Below, in pieces: positions 1 to 10,558 of a DNA stretch of 64,000 nucleotides. Made by a program: the position numbers and the translations under genes. Within the stretch, counting starts at the first letter, position 1. Every line of letters begins with the position of its first letter. Under the pieces are notes generated by a model. The model did not search any database. It saw nothing but the letters and a program-made list of their open reading frames with translations, and was not told the DNA's origin. The stretch is taken from assembly GCA_039621445.1 (NCBI GenBank), contig CP154957.1, forward strand, positions 12,793,462 to 12,857,461, written 5' to 3'. The DNA comes from Euglena gracilis. Its lineage: Eukaryota; Euglenida; Euglenophyceae; Euglenales.

Positions 1-1
1 G

Positions 2-514
2 GCTTCCATGCACGCAAAGAGAAGGGACCCACCTCCCCTGGAGTTCGTTGCCAAGGTGTGGTACCGCCCCGAGACACAGCCGGGCACAGACAAGTTGGCC
101 ACCAAGTAGAATAGGGGGACTGTGGTGGCCCGCCGGGGTCGCCGCTCGTATGTTGTGGAGCTAGCCCCGGGGGCCCTCCAAGAGGCACACCAGAGCCAAC
201 TCAAACTCCACACAGAGGACGAGTTCTCCACCGACCCCCTCCCACTCTTCAATTTGAACGACAAGGCGGCCCCCCTGGAGGTCGGCCCGGATGAGTGGGA
301 GGTGGCGGAAACGGGCGTCCCGGAATTCCAGGTGAGGTGGAAAAATTGGGATCCGACGGATCTCCAATGGCTGCCGTGGTCGGATTTCTTCCCATCCTAC
401 AACGAGGATGTGGTGGATTTTTGTGCATCCAAGGGGATTACATTGGAGGTGGTGGGACTTCTCCGCCCCGGGAGGAAAGGGGGGCGGGGTCGAAGTCAAC
501 AGGGGAGGGTTTGA
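2..514 (+). pseudogene. 3' end of Ty3/gypsy-type pol: integrase C-terminus and chromodomain-like tail
   Basis: The frame starting at base 2 reads through an integrase-C-terminal-like beta-rich segment (KVWYRPETQPGTDKLATK then NRGTVVARRGRRSYVVEL) and an Asp/Glu-rich linker into FQVRWKNWDPTDLQWLPWSDF. That last stretch has the aromatic spacing of a chromodomain (VRWKNW...WLPW). In chromoviruses this tail directs integration to particular chromatin. The upstream catalytic core lies outside the window. An in-frame TAG at 107-109 sits where W is expected in the common K-W-x-G pattern, so this copy looks broken. The frame ends in a G-run. No host gene is implied. The Ty3/gypsy assignment rests on domain order, and another chromodomain element is possible. 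Confidence 0.65.
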
Positions 515-1740
515 GGCGGAAGTGGGGGGAAGTTATGGCGGGACCGTGGTGGTGGCGGAGCACCCCAACATCCCTGGCCATGATTCTGATGATTTTATTT
601 GTGTCTTCGCAGGTTCAACTTCAAATTCAAACTCAGATTTGAAACCCCAGCGACCGCCCCTTGGTTACGGGCGTGGGCCCTGGCCAGAAGCTGGGGGCCT
701 GGTGGCCCCTCTCCAGGAAACAGGATGCCCGGGCGGGGCGAGGAGGCCACACAAGTGCAGGGGGGGGGGGCTCCCATCCCCAAGGGCCCCTGCGGGCGCC
801 CACACCCCCCCATGTGGCATCGCCCAATACCCGCGGCCACAGAGCGCCTTCCAGGGGCGAGCGCCCCCCGTCGCTCACTCGCCGCACGTCATCAAAACTG
901 CACGGTGTGGCACCAAGGCGCCGAGGGGGCCCACGGGGCCGCTAGGGCCCAAGGGGGGCCTCGAGCTCCCAAGTCTCCACTTCTGCCCTTCACATGAAGG
1001 GTTCGATTTCTTTTTCAATTTCAGCTTTGAGCTTTGGAGGGGTCGCGGGCCAAGGCGGCCCCGGGGGGTGGGGAGGCTGCCAATTCTTCCCAATTTTTGA
1101 CGGTTGGCTGCCCCCCTCATTGGCCAACCGTGCCGAAGGGGAGGATTTTGACCGATTTTTTTTTTGCGGTCGACCACACCCCTCCTCGGCCCACCATGCC
1201 GGGGGAGGGGGGGGCCTGCAGATTTTCCACCAATTTTTTTTAAAAAATACACCACGTCGGCCAATTTTTGAAGTTAACCACGCCGGGGGGGGGGGGGGGC
1301 AAGCGCCAACCCTCCATCCACACCGGAGAGAGCGGGGGGGGGGGGGGCGCCCCCCCCCCCAAAAGGGAGGGGGCCCGGCCAAGGCGGCGCGGCCCACAAC
1401 GCAGGGGGGGGGGGGAGCCCCGACCGCCTCCACGGGGTGGGGGGGGCAGCCCCCTCCTCCAAGGAACGGGCCCCGCCCAAGGCGCCTCCCCGGCGCCCCC
1501 TCCAGCATGCACCCCTGCCAAGCCCCCGGGGGCCTTTGGCCCAGGGATACCGGGCAAGGCGGGGCGGCACTAGTGGGTTGGGTCAAAGGCTTCCTTCCCA
1601 ACATGCAGCATCTTTCCACCCCGAGCCAAGCTGGGCCTGGCGGTGGGAATCACAATTACACCCGAGCATCAAGCGTCTCAGGATCTCACCACCCCCCACC
1701 CGCTTCCCCCCTCATGGCCAATCCCTCCTGGGGCGTGCCC
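515..1740. other. G/C-homopolymer-rich stretch without a recognisable gene
   Basis: Very G-rich sequence with repeated runs of 8-13 G or C. Open frames here run on both strands in several registers at once and are Pro/Gly/Arg-rich, as expected from composition alone. I see no splice-bounded exon or RNA gene. Confidence 0.6.
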
Positions 1741-2072
1741 AGGGTTCGATATAAGGACAGGTTGGGGGGTGGTCCGGAGGGGGGGGGGGGTGGGGGGGAC
1801 ACCCCCTCTAAACAGTGGCGCGGTCTGGGTGACCGAATTTCGGCCCGGCGCGAAGCGCGGGGCCGAAAAATGTGGACCCCAAAACGACCCAAAGTGCCAT
1901 TTTGGGCACTTTTGGGCAAAAATGTGCCAAAAATGCAAAAAATTTTCGGCGCAAAGCGCCAGATGAAAAAATTGACCCTATTTGGGGGGGGTCCCGGATA
2001 CCCCCCCCAGGGTCGGTCCGGACCCCCCCCTTGCGGGCCAGGAGGGGGGGGGGGACACCCCCCACCTAAACC
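1741..2072. repeat. Dispersed repeat with core GC hairpins (copy related to 25894-26281)
   Basis: Begins with GGTTCGATATAAGGAC and shares order and wording with the copy at 25894-26281: a run of G, 'ACACCCCCT', then a CGGCCCGGCGC...GCG hairpin (1841-1865), an A-rich stretch with TTTTGGGCACTTTT, and a second GGCGC-AAA-GCGCC hairpin (1948-1960). The other copy ends in CCCTATATCGAACTCC, the inverse of this start, so the family has inverted ends. The right end of this copy is unclear. Confidence 0.5.
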
Positions 2073-2395
2073 ATGAACAAACAAAGAAGAAAAGGGGGGG
2101 GTGCAGTCCGCCCCTACACATGGGCCAAGAGGGCTCACGGGATCGGAGGGGGAGCGGAGGGGCCCAGACGGTGCCTCCCAGGACCGCGAGCCCGGAGGCG
2201 CCCGTTCCCTCGCCCCTTCCTCGTACCCCCTCCCCGGCAGCACGAGCCACACACGGCACGTGGCGCCACTGCTTGGTGCATTCCAACAAAAAGAAATACA
2301 AATATTTCGGAGACGGGAAAGCCAAAACGGGGGGAGCGGCGGCACCTCAGACGTCCAAAGGAGTCGAATTTTAAATTGCACGGCATTTTTTTTTG

Positions 2396-2829
2396 AGGAG
2401 GGGAGTGTGCTTCGTCCGAGGGTGCTCGCCCCAAAGGAGGGTCCCAAAGGGGCCCAAAGGGGCCACAAAGGGCCGCGAGGGGGCTCCAGGGCCCCCAAGG
2501 GCCTTTTGGGGCCCCACTGGCCCCCAAGGGGGCCCCACGGCCAATTTTGACCCAGCCAAGTGAAGGTAAAGGAGAGGAAAGGTTGAGGGGGCCAACAGGC
2601 AACCCCCAAGGGGATGTGCAAGCCCCTCGGGGATTTGCGCAAGAATGCGCACCCACTTGATGGGCGCCTGGGATGGCGCGATTCATTAAGAATTGCGCAA
2701 AGTATACCAAGTATCCCCCCCAGCTGTAGCCCCTCCCAATTGTACATTTACCTTGTGCAGGGCTCTGTTACTCTGTTCACACTCTGTTTTTATATTGGCA
2801 TTGCATTCAATTGTGCTTTCCAAAGTACA
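2396..2829 (+). other. Candidate long terminal repeat
   Basis: A purine tract (GAGGAGGGGAG) directly precedes TGTGCTTCG at 2407, as a polypurine tract precedes a 5'-TG LTR end. The following ~420 bp contain TTTTTATATTGGC and end near AAAGTACA. There is no second copy in the window and I see no clear primer-binding site, so this is weak. It would fit the Ty3-type fragment upstream. Confidence 0.25.
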
Positions 2830-3045
2830 AAGCAAGGAAACAAGAAATCGATTCAAGAAATTCAATTCAATTGTTCACGCAAGCAAAGAAGCTCCCAAAG
2901 TATGTCCTTTTCACATTTTTCCACATCTTCATCTACACCAACACCCACCCCTACCCCACTTTTCTACCAAGGGGAAAATCCTCACCAAGTGGGCCCGACG
3001 AGCTCAAATTTAAACGATCCCACCAGGGGTCCCTTCACAGGGACC

Positions 3046-3640
3046 TCAGGAGGGGCAACCCTTACAGTGTTTGACCTTTTCTGGTCCTGGCATGTCCTGT
3101 GGGGCCTTGGTGCTGGTGGCCACCTTGGCCTTTGTTCCAGCGACTTTTATAAATGCAGATGCCTTCACGGCCTGTGCGGTTTTGGCTGCCATAGCCCCGC
3201 TTTGATGTACATTGTGTTGTGCAATGTTTGGCCCCCATGGCCCTGGTTCCAATGGCCGTAGTGCTGCTGGCTGTTGCTTATGCCCCTTGCGGGTCTTCTG
3301 ACCACTGCCTGCCAGGGTCCGCGGCCATCACTTTGGAGGGTTTGGGTGGTGGAAGCTTCTTTTTGGGAAATTTAATTTAGAGAAGGAGGAGCCACGGTTC
3401 GCCACAGTCGACCCCCGCCGTCAGGTTGTCCAGCTGCTGCAGCTTCTGCCGCTCCCTTTTAAAGTTCTCCAGCGCTGACCTTATTAGAAATTGAATCTTT
3501 CTTTGAAATCCTTCAGGTACTTCAAAAATTTCTGCTTTTAGTTTCCGTACTAGCGTCTTTTTCTGGATAATTTGATTTGACTGGCTTCTTCTTCGTCGGC
3601 AAATTCACAAAACATTTGACGCTCCTGTCTTCTGAGTGTC
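3046..3640 (-). pseudogene. Decayed minus-strand ORF, gag-like or unknown
   Basis: On the minus strand, coherent peptide stretches occur in adjacent frames. One is CFVNLPTKKKPVKSNYPEK near 3560-3620. A helical segment (KLKAEIFEVPEGFQRKIQFL followed by a Gln/Leu-rich helix) covers about 3400-3550. A Lys/Ala/Pro-rich stretch ending VKHCKGCPS covers 3046-3370. Stops and frame changes separate them. Composition (basic, Ala/Pro-rich) resembles a retroelement gag more than an enzyme, but there is no diagnostic motif. Confidence 0.35.
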
Positions 3641-3867
3641 GAAATGCAAATTGAGAGTCAGCCAACTCCGGCGACAGCAGTCACTAAGCGGAACCTCCTA
3701 ACGAGCCTCCCAGCCAAACAGCTCTAAACAACACCGCCCGCGAGCAAGGCATGGCCTCACAAGGTCAAAGTGCGGAGCCCGAGGTGTCCGATAATCCTCC
3801 GCTGGGTCCCACTGCGGGGAGGGGGGGGGCGGCGTGGGAGAGATGAGAGCTGAGTGATCCTCTTGGA

Positions 3868-4290
3868 CAGATCCGGCTCCGCACAAGACCCCAGTGAGGT
3901 CCTGCTCTTCTTTCCGGCTGTTGTTTGTGTTTTTGGCGTTGGTTATCGTGTTTCTTACTGCTTTTGTTTGCCGGAGTAGGCGGATCTTAATCGTCCTTTT
4001 GGCACGTAGCTGCAACCAAATTATTCAAGCTGATCATGCAATTTATACACCTGCAAGACGAGACCGACAAAGAGGCCTTCGAAGCAGCGTGGAGCAGCCT
4101 TTTCTTACAAAAATTGCTAACAACAGCCTTCTTACGAGATGAGGACGCTACCACCGCGATGGCCACGATTGGGTCAGGCCAGAAGTGGACTAGGGCCGGT
4201 TGGGATACCACCCACTGTTCCCTTGCTGTAAGGAAGCTCACTGGAGTGGCTATGGTGGAGTCTGCGCTACAACCATACCTTGCGGCATAA
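3868..4290 (+). mobile_element. 5' part of a second DIRS-like copy, interrupted by the element at 4303
   Basis: Bases 3868-3985 match the left inverted repeat of the 4303-8893 element with substitutions: GAGGTCCTGCT, CCGGCTGTT, TTTCTTACTGCTTTT and GCCGGAGTAGGC occur in the same order as at 4333-4426. An 84-codon open frame (4036-4290, starting MQFIHLQDETDKEAF) follows where DIRS ORF1 would begin, and it stops just before the intact copy starts. I infer nested insertion or an adjacent relic. Confidence 0.55.
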
Positions 4291-4302
4291 ACCCCCCCCC
4301 AA

Positions 4303-4432
4303 AGACCATTCGGGTTCCGCACTGCGAGATGGTGAGGTCCTGCTTTCCTTGCCGGCTGTTCTGTTCTGGTGTGTTGTGCGTGCGCGGGGGGTGCTTCTTA
4401 CTGCTTTTTGTTGCCGGAGTTGGCTGATTCCT
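4303..4432 (+). repeat. Left inverted terminal repeat of the DIRS-like element
   Basis: Starts AGACCATTCGGGTTCCGCAC. Bases 4330-4425 are the reverse complement of 8754-8850 with a few indels (GATGGTGAGGTCCTGCTTTC ... CTTCTTACTGC). The first ~30 bases are not in the right repeat but reappear inverted in the internal complementary region, as in DIRS-1. Confidence 0.8.
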
Positions 4433-4660
4433 AATTCTGCCCTTCGACCTCAAGGAGAAATAATTTTATTTCAACGAGTTCCAGTGGAATTATTTTACGA
4501 GGAGTACTACACTCACGAATTCCATCACTTTATCAACTGGTGGAGCGAAATTTTTTCGGACCTTCAACTTCCTGGAGGAAGAATTCAACTCTTCGAGTTC
4601 AACTGGAAATATTGCCAGAAGCATTGCAATTACTAAGACAAGATCAACAACTGGACTTTC

Positions 4661-5840
4661 ATGAAGAATGAATCTGAAAGAAAATCGGACAGCCGAGGAC
4701 AACCTCAAAGAACTTCCAAGAAGGCATCTGAAGTTGGGGAAGGTGGAGACACAGCAGCAGCTGCAGAAGCTGGAGGGGCGGCAGCAACACGTCAGTCCGT
4801 GGCCATCGCAACCCCCCCACCCCCCACCACATCAGAGATTTCAAAATCCCCCACTAAACATGAGAATGGCCATGGATCATGGACAACTGTGGTCAGGAAG
4901 ACAAGAAGACAGAAGGGAATTACCATCACAGGTCCAACAAACTCCCCCCCTTTTTCTAAGTCCCCCCCCTTCCAGGGGACAAGGCAAGGGCCATGGCAGC
5001 CTTTCAACAAATATCAGAAAGAACAAGGGATTAAAGTCATCATCAAGGCAATGGCAGCCATCATCCAAAAGGACCTGTGGTCCAGAATCAAGTCTATGGC
5101 AGCCATCATTCAAGAGGGCAGTGGGCCCAGGGGCAAGGCTATGGCAGCCAGTATCCCAGCCAGGAAAGATCCCATTGGTGAAAGGTATGTCCAACTTTCC
5201 CCCCAGGCATTTCAGACACAAACCCCCCAGGAGCAGCAAGCCAATGCCAGAAACAGGCCATGGTGGCCTATATGGGGAATCAAGAGGGACAGAGAAGAGA
5301 CAAGACAAGTCCTGGATAGAAGGCCAATGGAGGCCAAACAGGCCTGACTGCCAATGGAGGCCAAATGGCCCTGAAGGCAAATGGTGGCCAATACAATCAA
5401 GACCAACACCACATCAGCCCTTGGGGGGGAGGCCCAAGATTGGCCCAGACAGGCCCTCCCAAAAGATAATCAGCCCAGTTTTGTATGTACCTCCCCACTG
5501 CAGACACAGACCTTCCCCCATCATTCACAAACAAGGGGAAATCCTGTCTTTGGAAAGCCCTATGGCAGGGCCAGCTGCAGCAGCCCCAGTGAGGGGGCAG
5601 CCAGGGGTGACCCCAGTGATGGGGCAGCCAGGGGGAAGGACCCCAGTGATGGGGCCTGTGGAATCCCCAGACATATTACACCCAGGGGTACCCCCTTACA
5701 AAGCCCTGCAGGCCAGCATCCCCCATTGGGTCAAGGCAGGAGCCAGCAGAGAGGTATTAAACCGGATAAGGGGAGGGGTAATGGCATATCTTCCCCTCCC
5801 CCCTCAAATGTCCTTAAAAGTTCCCTTCAAACCCCCAAGA
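4661..5840 (+). pseudogene. ORF1 (gag-like) of the DIRS-like element, frame-broken
   Basis: The first ~90 codons read best from ATG 4661 (Ser/Lys-rich, then HGSWTTVVRKTRRQK, a W-TTVVR-basic motif seen in many retroelement gag proteins). After C-runs near 4945-4975 the sensible frame moves by one (from ATG 4668, reaching about 5840). It carries imperfect peptide repeats around 5050-5160 (AMAAII-like units), 5330-5400 and 5590-5660 (Gly-Gln-Pro units). The end contains a W-x5-REVLNRI-RGG stretch like the segment that precedes RT in DIRS elements. Structural role inferred: nucleic-acid-binding coat protein. Confidence 0.6.
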
Positions 5841-5850
5841 GATAAATACT

Positions 5851-8473
5851 GCCCAGAAAATTCTGAGAGAATACGAATGCGCAGGGGCAACCAGGCAAAT
5901 CCCCCCAGAGGGGGCAAAACATTTTGTCCCTTACTTCATCATTTCCAAAAAAGAAGGGGAAAAGACAAAGGAGAGACTGATTTCAGATTGTCGACAGTTA
6001 AATCTCCATTTCACCCCCCAGAAGTTCAGATTGGAACACATGGGAAACATTTTCCCATACCTAAGAAAAGGTTTGTTCTGTGGAAAAATAGATCTGAATG
6101 ATGCATATTTCCACTTAAAACTGCACAGCAGTCTGGAAAAACATGTTTGCATGCAGGTGGGGGGGGAAACGTGGCAATTTCAAGCTGCATGCTTTGGTAT
6201 AAGCAGCCTGCCACAAAAATTTATGACTCTCATGAGAGTCTGGGAAAGGAAATGGAGAAAGGAAGGAAAGGTAGTTTTAATCTACCTGGACGACATTTTG
6301 CTGTTAGCCCCCAGCAGAAAGACAGCAGCCCAACAATTGGCAGAAATGAAAAAAGATCTTTTACTGGCTGGTTTCAGAATAAACCTCCCCAAATCATGTC
6401 TGGAACCAACACAGGAAATAAAGCATTTGGGCCAGTGGATCAATTTGAAAAAAGGCCAGCTGGAAATTCTGCAGGAAAAACTAAAATCCTTAAGAAAGGA
6501 ATTAGGAAAGGTGCTGACTGCACAAAGGATGAGCTGCAGAAAACTGAGCTCCATTTTAGGGCAAGTAAGAAGCTATTTAGTTTCAATGCCTTTTGTCAGA
6601 ATTCTGACAGATCAACTTTGCAAAACGGTGGATTTGGACACCAAGTGGGGCTGGGACCACACCCTTACCATTCCCCAGGGGGTCAAAGATCAAACTGTGG
6701 AGTTAAAAGCGTTTTTGCAGCCAGGTGTGGGCAGAGCTTTTCAATCCCAGGCCTCTCAGGAACTGTTCTCAGACAGCCACACCTGACAGTGGGGGGGGCT
6801 GGACCCAAACTCAGGCCAAAAAGTGCAAGATTTTTGGAGGGACCTGCACATCCTTCACATCAACCAAAAAGAGTTGATGTCAGCAGTGGAGACAGTAAAA
6901 AGTCTAGCCAAGCCAAAACAAACAATTATGCTTCATGTGGACAGCCAGGTGGCTGTAAGTTATTTAACAAAATGGGGAGGCAGAAAGCCCTACCTAAATT
7001 CCATCTTAAAACCCCTGCTGTATCATTGCCAAGAAAAGCAAATCAATTTGCAGGTGGTTTGGGTTCCCACAAAGGAGCAGTTGGCAGACTCCTTGACCAG
7101 GGAGCAAAGGGACCCAGGGGATTATACCCTAAACCTAAACATCTTTCACCAAGTTCTTCAATTTTTCAGGAAAAACATAACCCCAGAGGTGGACATGTTC
7201 TGCACACCCAGCAACAAAAAACTCCCCAAGTTTGTTTGTCGATACCCCCACCAAGGGGCCTTGCTGGTGGATGCCTTGAAGGCAGATTTGAAGGGTCTCC
7301 CCCCAGTTTATGCCAACCCTCCTTGGAGCATCATCCCCCAGTGGGTTCAGAGATTAATGTTAAACCCAGACCAGACTTGTCTGTTGATCGTACCCCACTG
7401 GGCTTCGACATCATGGTGGCGCCAATTAATGTCAATCAGGCAGCCAGGCAGCAAAGTTTTGCTGGTGCCCCCCCAATGGGGTCTGTTTACCAACTGCTGG
7501 GGGGAGGAGATGCCCCCCCCCAAGGTGGAATTTGGCCTGCTTGATTGTGTCAGGCAAATATTACAATCCCAGGAAGTTTCGACGTCCAGTATCGATACTT
7601 ACATAAAAAATCTGGGAAATGTCAAGAGATATGACTCAGCCTTCAGGACATTGGTGGGCCAATTGTTGCACAAAGGGGTGCCCCTGCAGGACTGCACAGT
7701 CCACAAGATGGCCGAGGCCATCCTTGATCTTGCTGCCCACAGCCTCAACACTGCACGAAATGCATATGCAGCAGTTTTATTACTGCCAGGGTTTGGGTCA
7801 TTGAGGTTTTCCCCTCTTTTGTCTCCATTGAAAAGGAAATGGAATTCCAATGTCTGCAAGTATGCCCATTTTTGGGACCCCGCCGATTTCTTAGAAGACA
7901 TCATCAGAAAATACAAACCCCTCTCAGACCTATCTGTGAAAGAGCTCAGAAACAGACTCATCATCTGTTGGAGGCTTTTGGCACTCCACAGGGGGGGTTG
8001 ATCTAGCCAGGACACAGCGGAAAATCAGTTTCGTGGGAGAAAAAGTTTTCATTTTATTGCAAAGGAAAGGGTGGCAATTCCCAAGATGGGAGGAAGTTTT
8101 GAATTTGACACACACCCCCCTCATAAGCCCCTGGCATTTATTGAAAGAGTATGTGGAAAGGACAGCCCACATGGTTGGGCACAAACATAATTTGTTATGG
8201 TCTTTGGATGGTAAAAGACCTTTGACATCAGAAAGAGTGAATTCCCTTACCAGAGAAATTCTGCAAGAGGGGGGGGGTGGACACCACCCACTGGAAAACC
8301 CACAGCACCAGAGGGGCTGGGGTTTTATGGTGGAAAAATGCTGGTTTGCAAGTGGAAGAAGTCCAGCAGCTGGGTCAGTGGAAAAATTTTGGGGCCTTCC
8401 AAGCTCATTATTTGCGACTTGGTGTCGTTTCAAAAAGTCAAAATATTATGGCCCAAAGGGGGGTGCACAGTGT
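5851..8473 (+). pseudogene. Pol of the DIRS-like element: RT, RNase H, methylase-like domain, tyrosine recombinase
   Basis: One frame runs from 5851 to 8001 with a single TGA at 6784. RT shows LISDCRQLN near 5975, KIDLNDAYFHL near 6090, and the catalytic YLDD at 6283-6294. RNase H follows the TGA (HILHINQKELMSAV from 6850, then DSQVAVSYL). A DIRS-type methylase-like region has VDMFCTPSNKKLPKFV and NPPWSIIPQW (7190-7350). The recombinase starts about 7560 with an Arg box at LALHR near 7990. It shifts frame at G7 7990-7996 and again at G7 8270-8276, then gives the H-S-T-R box at 8301-8312 and the nucleophile Tyr in AHYLRL at 8409-8411. All catalytic signatures are present across three frames. 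Confidence 0.85.
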
Positions 8474-8575
8474 CTCACCATCTCGAAGTGCGGAGCCCGA
8501 ATGGTCTCGGACGCCCACGACAGAGGAAGGGGGAGGAAGGGACCCAGAGGGCGAAGCACAAGAAGATGGTGAGCC
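8474..8575. repeat. Internal complementary region (ICR) of the DIRS-like element
   Basis: Bases 8474-8507 are the reverse complement of the element's first bases (4303-4336). Bases 8507-8575 are the reverse complement of its last bases (8826-8894). Read on the minus strand, the segment is the right end joined directly to the left end. In DIRS elements this region templates completion of the circular intermediate. Confidence 0.85.
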
Positions 8576-8753
8576 CAACCCCCCACCCAAAAAATCAGCG
8601 GAAAAAGAAAACATCCAGAAAGAGACAGCCATCCCCATCGAGGGGGGGGAGGGGCGCCAAGCGACTATATGAAAGGGGGGGGGGGCAGGGCCACGACGGT
8701 TCAGCTTCGCCAAGGTGTCGGAGGAGGCCTCATCATCGTCAAACCCGGCAACA

Positions 8754-8893
8754 AAGGCGCAGTAAGAAGCACCCCCCGCGCACGCACAAACACACCAGAA
8801 CAGAACAGCCGGCAAGGAAAGCAGGACCTCACCATCTTCTTGTGCTTCGCCCTCTTGGTCCCTTCCTCCCCCTTCCTCTGTCGTGGGAGTCCG
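8754..8893 (-). repeat. Right inverted terminal repeat of the DIRS-like element
   Basis: Reverse complement of the left repeat over 8754-8850 (GCAGTAAGAAGCACCCCC ... GGAAAGCAGGACCTCACCATC). It continues to GTCGTGGGAGTCCG at 8893, the terminal part mirrored in the ICR. Confidence 0.8.
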
Positions 8894-9115
8894 ATAACAC
8901 CCCCCCCCCCAAATAACACCCCCCCCCCAAATAACACACCCCCCCTCGGGGGCCGATTTCGAGCGCCCAAATAACACACCCCCCTGTTTTCCTTTGGTTT
9001 TCCATGTAAAAATAACACCCCCCCCCCAAATAACACACCCCCCCTGGGGCCCCAGTTCGGGTGCCCAAATAACACACCGGGGGGGGGGGGTGTTATTTGG
9101 GGGGGGGGGTTACCT
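8894..9115. mobile_element. Poly-C-ended inverted-repeat element, AAATAACAC subfamily
   Basis: Multiple AAATAACAC + C-run units on the left and the inverse (GTGTTATTT, then 11 G, then TTAC) on the right. The right side folds directly onto the preceding AAATAACACACC unit. It abuts the DIRS right end on one side and lies 5 bases before the exon-like segment at 9121 on the other. Confidence 0.6.
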
Positions 9116-9120
9116 TTACA

Positions 9121-9348
9121 GCTTGGCCCTCACGAAGACCGTCTCGATACCATCCCTGGAGCTGAGCGACAAGGCGTCGGACGTGGCCTTCAAGCTGTAC
9201 GAGAAGTGGACGACGGCGACGACGACGACGACGACGGAGATGGATCGCGACGAGGAGGCAGCGCGCGCGGCGGAGGAAGCCCAGGACTTCCCCTGGCAGG
9301 CGGCCGAGGAGGCACTGCCGGGGGACCTGGAGAGGATATGGACACAGG
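9121..9348 (+). CDS. GC-rich exon candidate, possibly TFIIS-N-like helix followed by acidic region
   Basis: A consensus acceptor (TTACCTTTACAG, ending 9120) precedes, and CACAG|GTACAG follows at 9348/9349. Between them codon third positions are almost all G or C, in contrast to the DNA on both sides. The peptide has TVSIPSLELSDKASDVAF then KLYEKW, a Thr run and an Asp/Glu/Ala helix. The helix-K-x-W ending is reminiscent of the last helix of TFIIS N-terminal (LW) domains, but the match is short. The frame also stays open into the gag-like sequence downstream, so an alternative is a single retroelement ORF; the sharp change in codon use near 9350 argues against that. Confidence 0.4.
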
Positions 9349-10553
9349 TACAGTCTGGGGACTTACGGTTGGAAGTACGAAGCTTGCTGGAACAGATACC
9401 CACCTGGAAAACCCTGAAGCCCATGGCGGAAGAAAATAACCACCGCCAGGATGGTAAGAGTGGGTATGACCGCACTCCTCTTGCAGTCCAGCAGAAGTTT
9501 TTGAATATATTACGCATCTTGGCAGCGCTGCACTGCACCTTACAAGGAGCCCCTGAAGACGCATTGGGTTTGAGCCAACAGCTGCTTGCATATGTTGCTG
9601 CCTGTGAAGGGGACATTGTCAAGGAGAGGAAGAGAAAGAGCATCCCTCAGGGAATGGCTTGTTCATGCCTGAAGACATGAAATGGCCAGCGCCTAAGCTG
9701 GCATCGACAAAGAGGGAGGGTACCAGCCCCCCTTTAATGGGTGAGTTCCCCCCATGAGGTATTTTCCCACCCCCACAGGTGGAAAAGGGTGGAAATTCAA
9801 GCAATGGCCAGCAGCTTGGCAACTGAGACCATGGCGGTCTGGCCCCAAAGGGACAGGCAAGCCCAAAGGAGGGAAATGGTCTGCCCAACACCCTGCAAGG
9901 AAGTATTGCTCCTTCCTTTTCAGATCGGAAGTCCTCAAGTCCCAAAATGACATTGCGTCCTCCAGAGCTGAGCATTGTGCCGCAAATTCAACCAGCCCTG
10001 TGTGTCCTCCGGAGCTGAGCATTGTGCCACAAATTCAACCAGCCCTGAGGGGCAGATGCCAAGACATTTGCAGGCTGTGGGAAGCTGCATGCTTGAGATC
10101 TGTGCTGCTGACAGAGGAGCACTTTCTGGGAGTGCCTCTGTTTCAGAGGCTTCAGGCCCAGTTGCCATGGTGGCAAAAAGTTGCCCCCCCCCCAGGGTAT
10201 TGCAACTCATCACACAGGGGGTAACCCCCCCTTGGGAGTCACCCCCCTCCCTCAGCACATGTTCCATACCAAAATCAGAGGTGGAAATCCAAAAGGCAAA
10301 AAGTATTTTACAAGACTATTTCCAGGCAGGAGCCATAAAACCAGTCCCCTGGGAAGGTACCCAACACACCATCCCTTGGTTTGTAATCTCCAAAAAAGAG
10401 CCTCAGGGAGAAAAACATCGTTTAATCAGCGATTGTCGCCAGCTAAACCAGCATTTTTCCCCACACCCTTTCAAACTAGACAACATCCAGGTCATCTTCA
10501 GGCACCTGAAAAAAGGACAATGGGGTGCGAAAGTAGACTTAAAGGACGCCTAA
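9349..10553 (+). mobile_element. Partial DIRS-like element: gag-like and N-terminal RT sequence
   Basis: From ~9360 a Gag-like helical peptide (QQKFLNILRILAALHC, then ALGLSQQLLAYVAACEGDIV) ends with a stop at 9678. After frame changes, 10270-10553 encode the RT N-terminus. FVISKKEPQGEKHRLISDCR and GAKVDLKDA are homologous in order and wording to the element at 5870-6100 but clearly diverged. A C9 run at 10186-10194 marks one frame change. RT stops at a TAA (10552-10554) exactly where the palm motif would continue, so at least two thirds of pol is missing. Confidence 0.7.
9958..10052 (+). repeat. ~48-bp tandem duplication inside the DIRS-like fragment
   Basis: Two adjacent copies of CCTCC(A/G)GAGCTGAGCATTG followed by TGCC(G/A)CAAATTCAACCAGC differ at a few positions. 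The unit length is a multiple of three, so the duplication keeps frame. Confidence 0.85.
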
Positions 10554-10558
10554 GAACG

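Larger units (their letters stand above)
4303..8893 (+). mobile_element. DIRS-like tyrosine-recombinase retrotransposon, nearly full length
   Basis: The order is left inverted repeat, gag-like ORF, reverse transcriptase, RNase H, methylase-like domain, tyrosine recombinase, internal complementary region, right inverted repeat. That order is characteristic of DIRS elements, which integrate through a circular intermediate without target duplication. The ends (4303-4432 and 8754-8893) are inverted relative to each other, and 8474-8575 is complementary to both termini joined together. Coding is interrupted by one TGA (6784-6786) and frame changes at homopolymers near 5830, 7990-7996 and 8270-8276, so the copy is inactive as written, or these are homopolymer sequencing errors. 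Confidence 0.85.

Noticed and set aside
2073-2395. Overlapping Pro/Arg-rich frames on both strands
   Set aside because: No splice borders, no codon bias, and all registers are open because of G/C composition.
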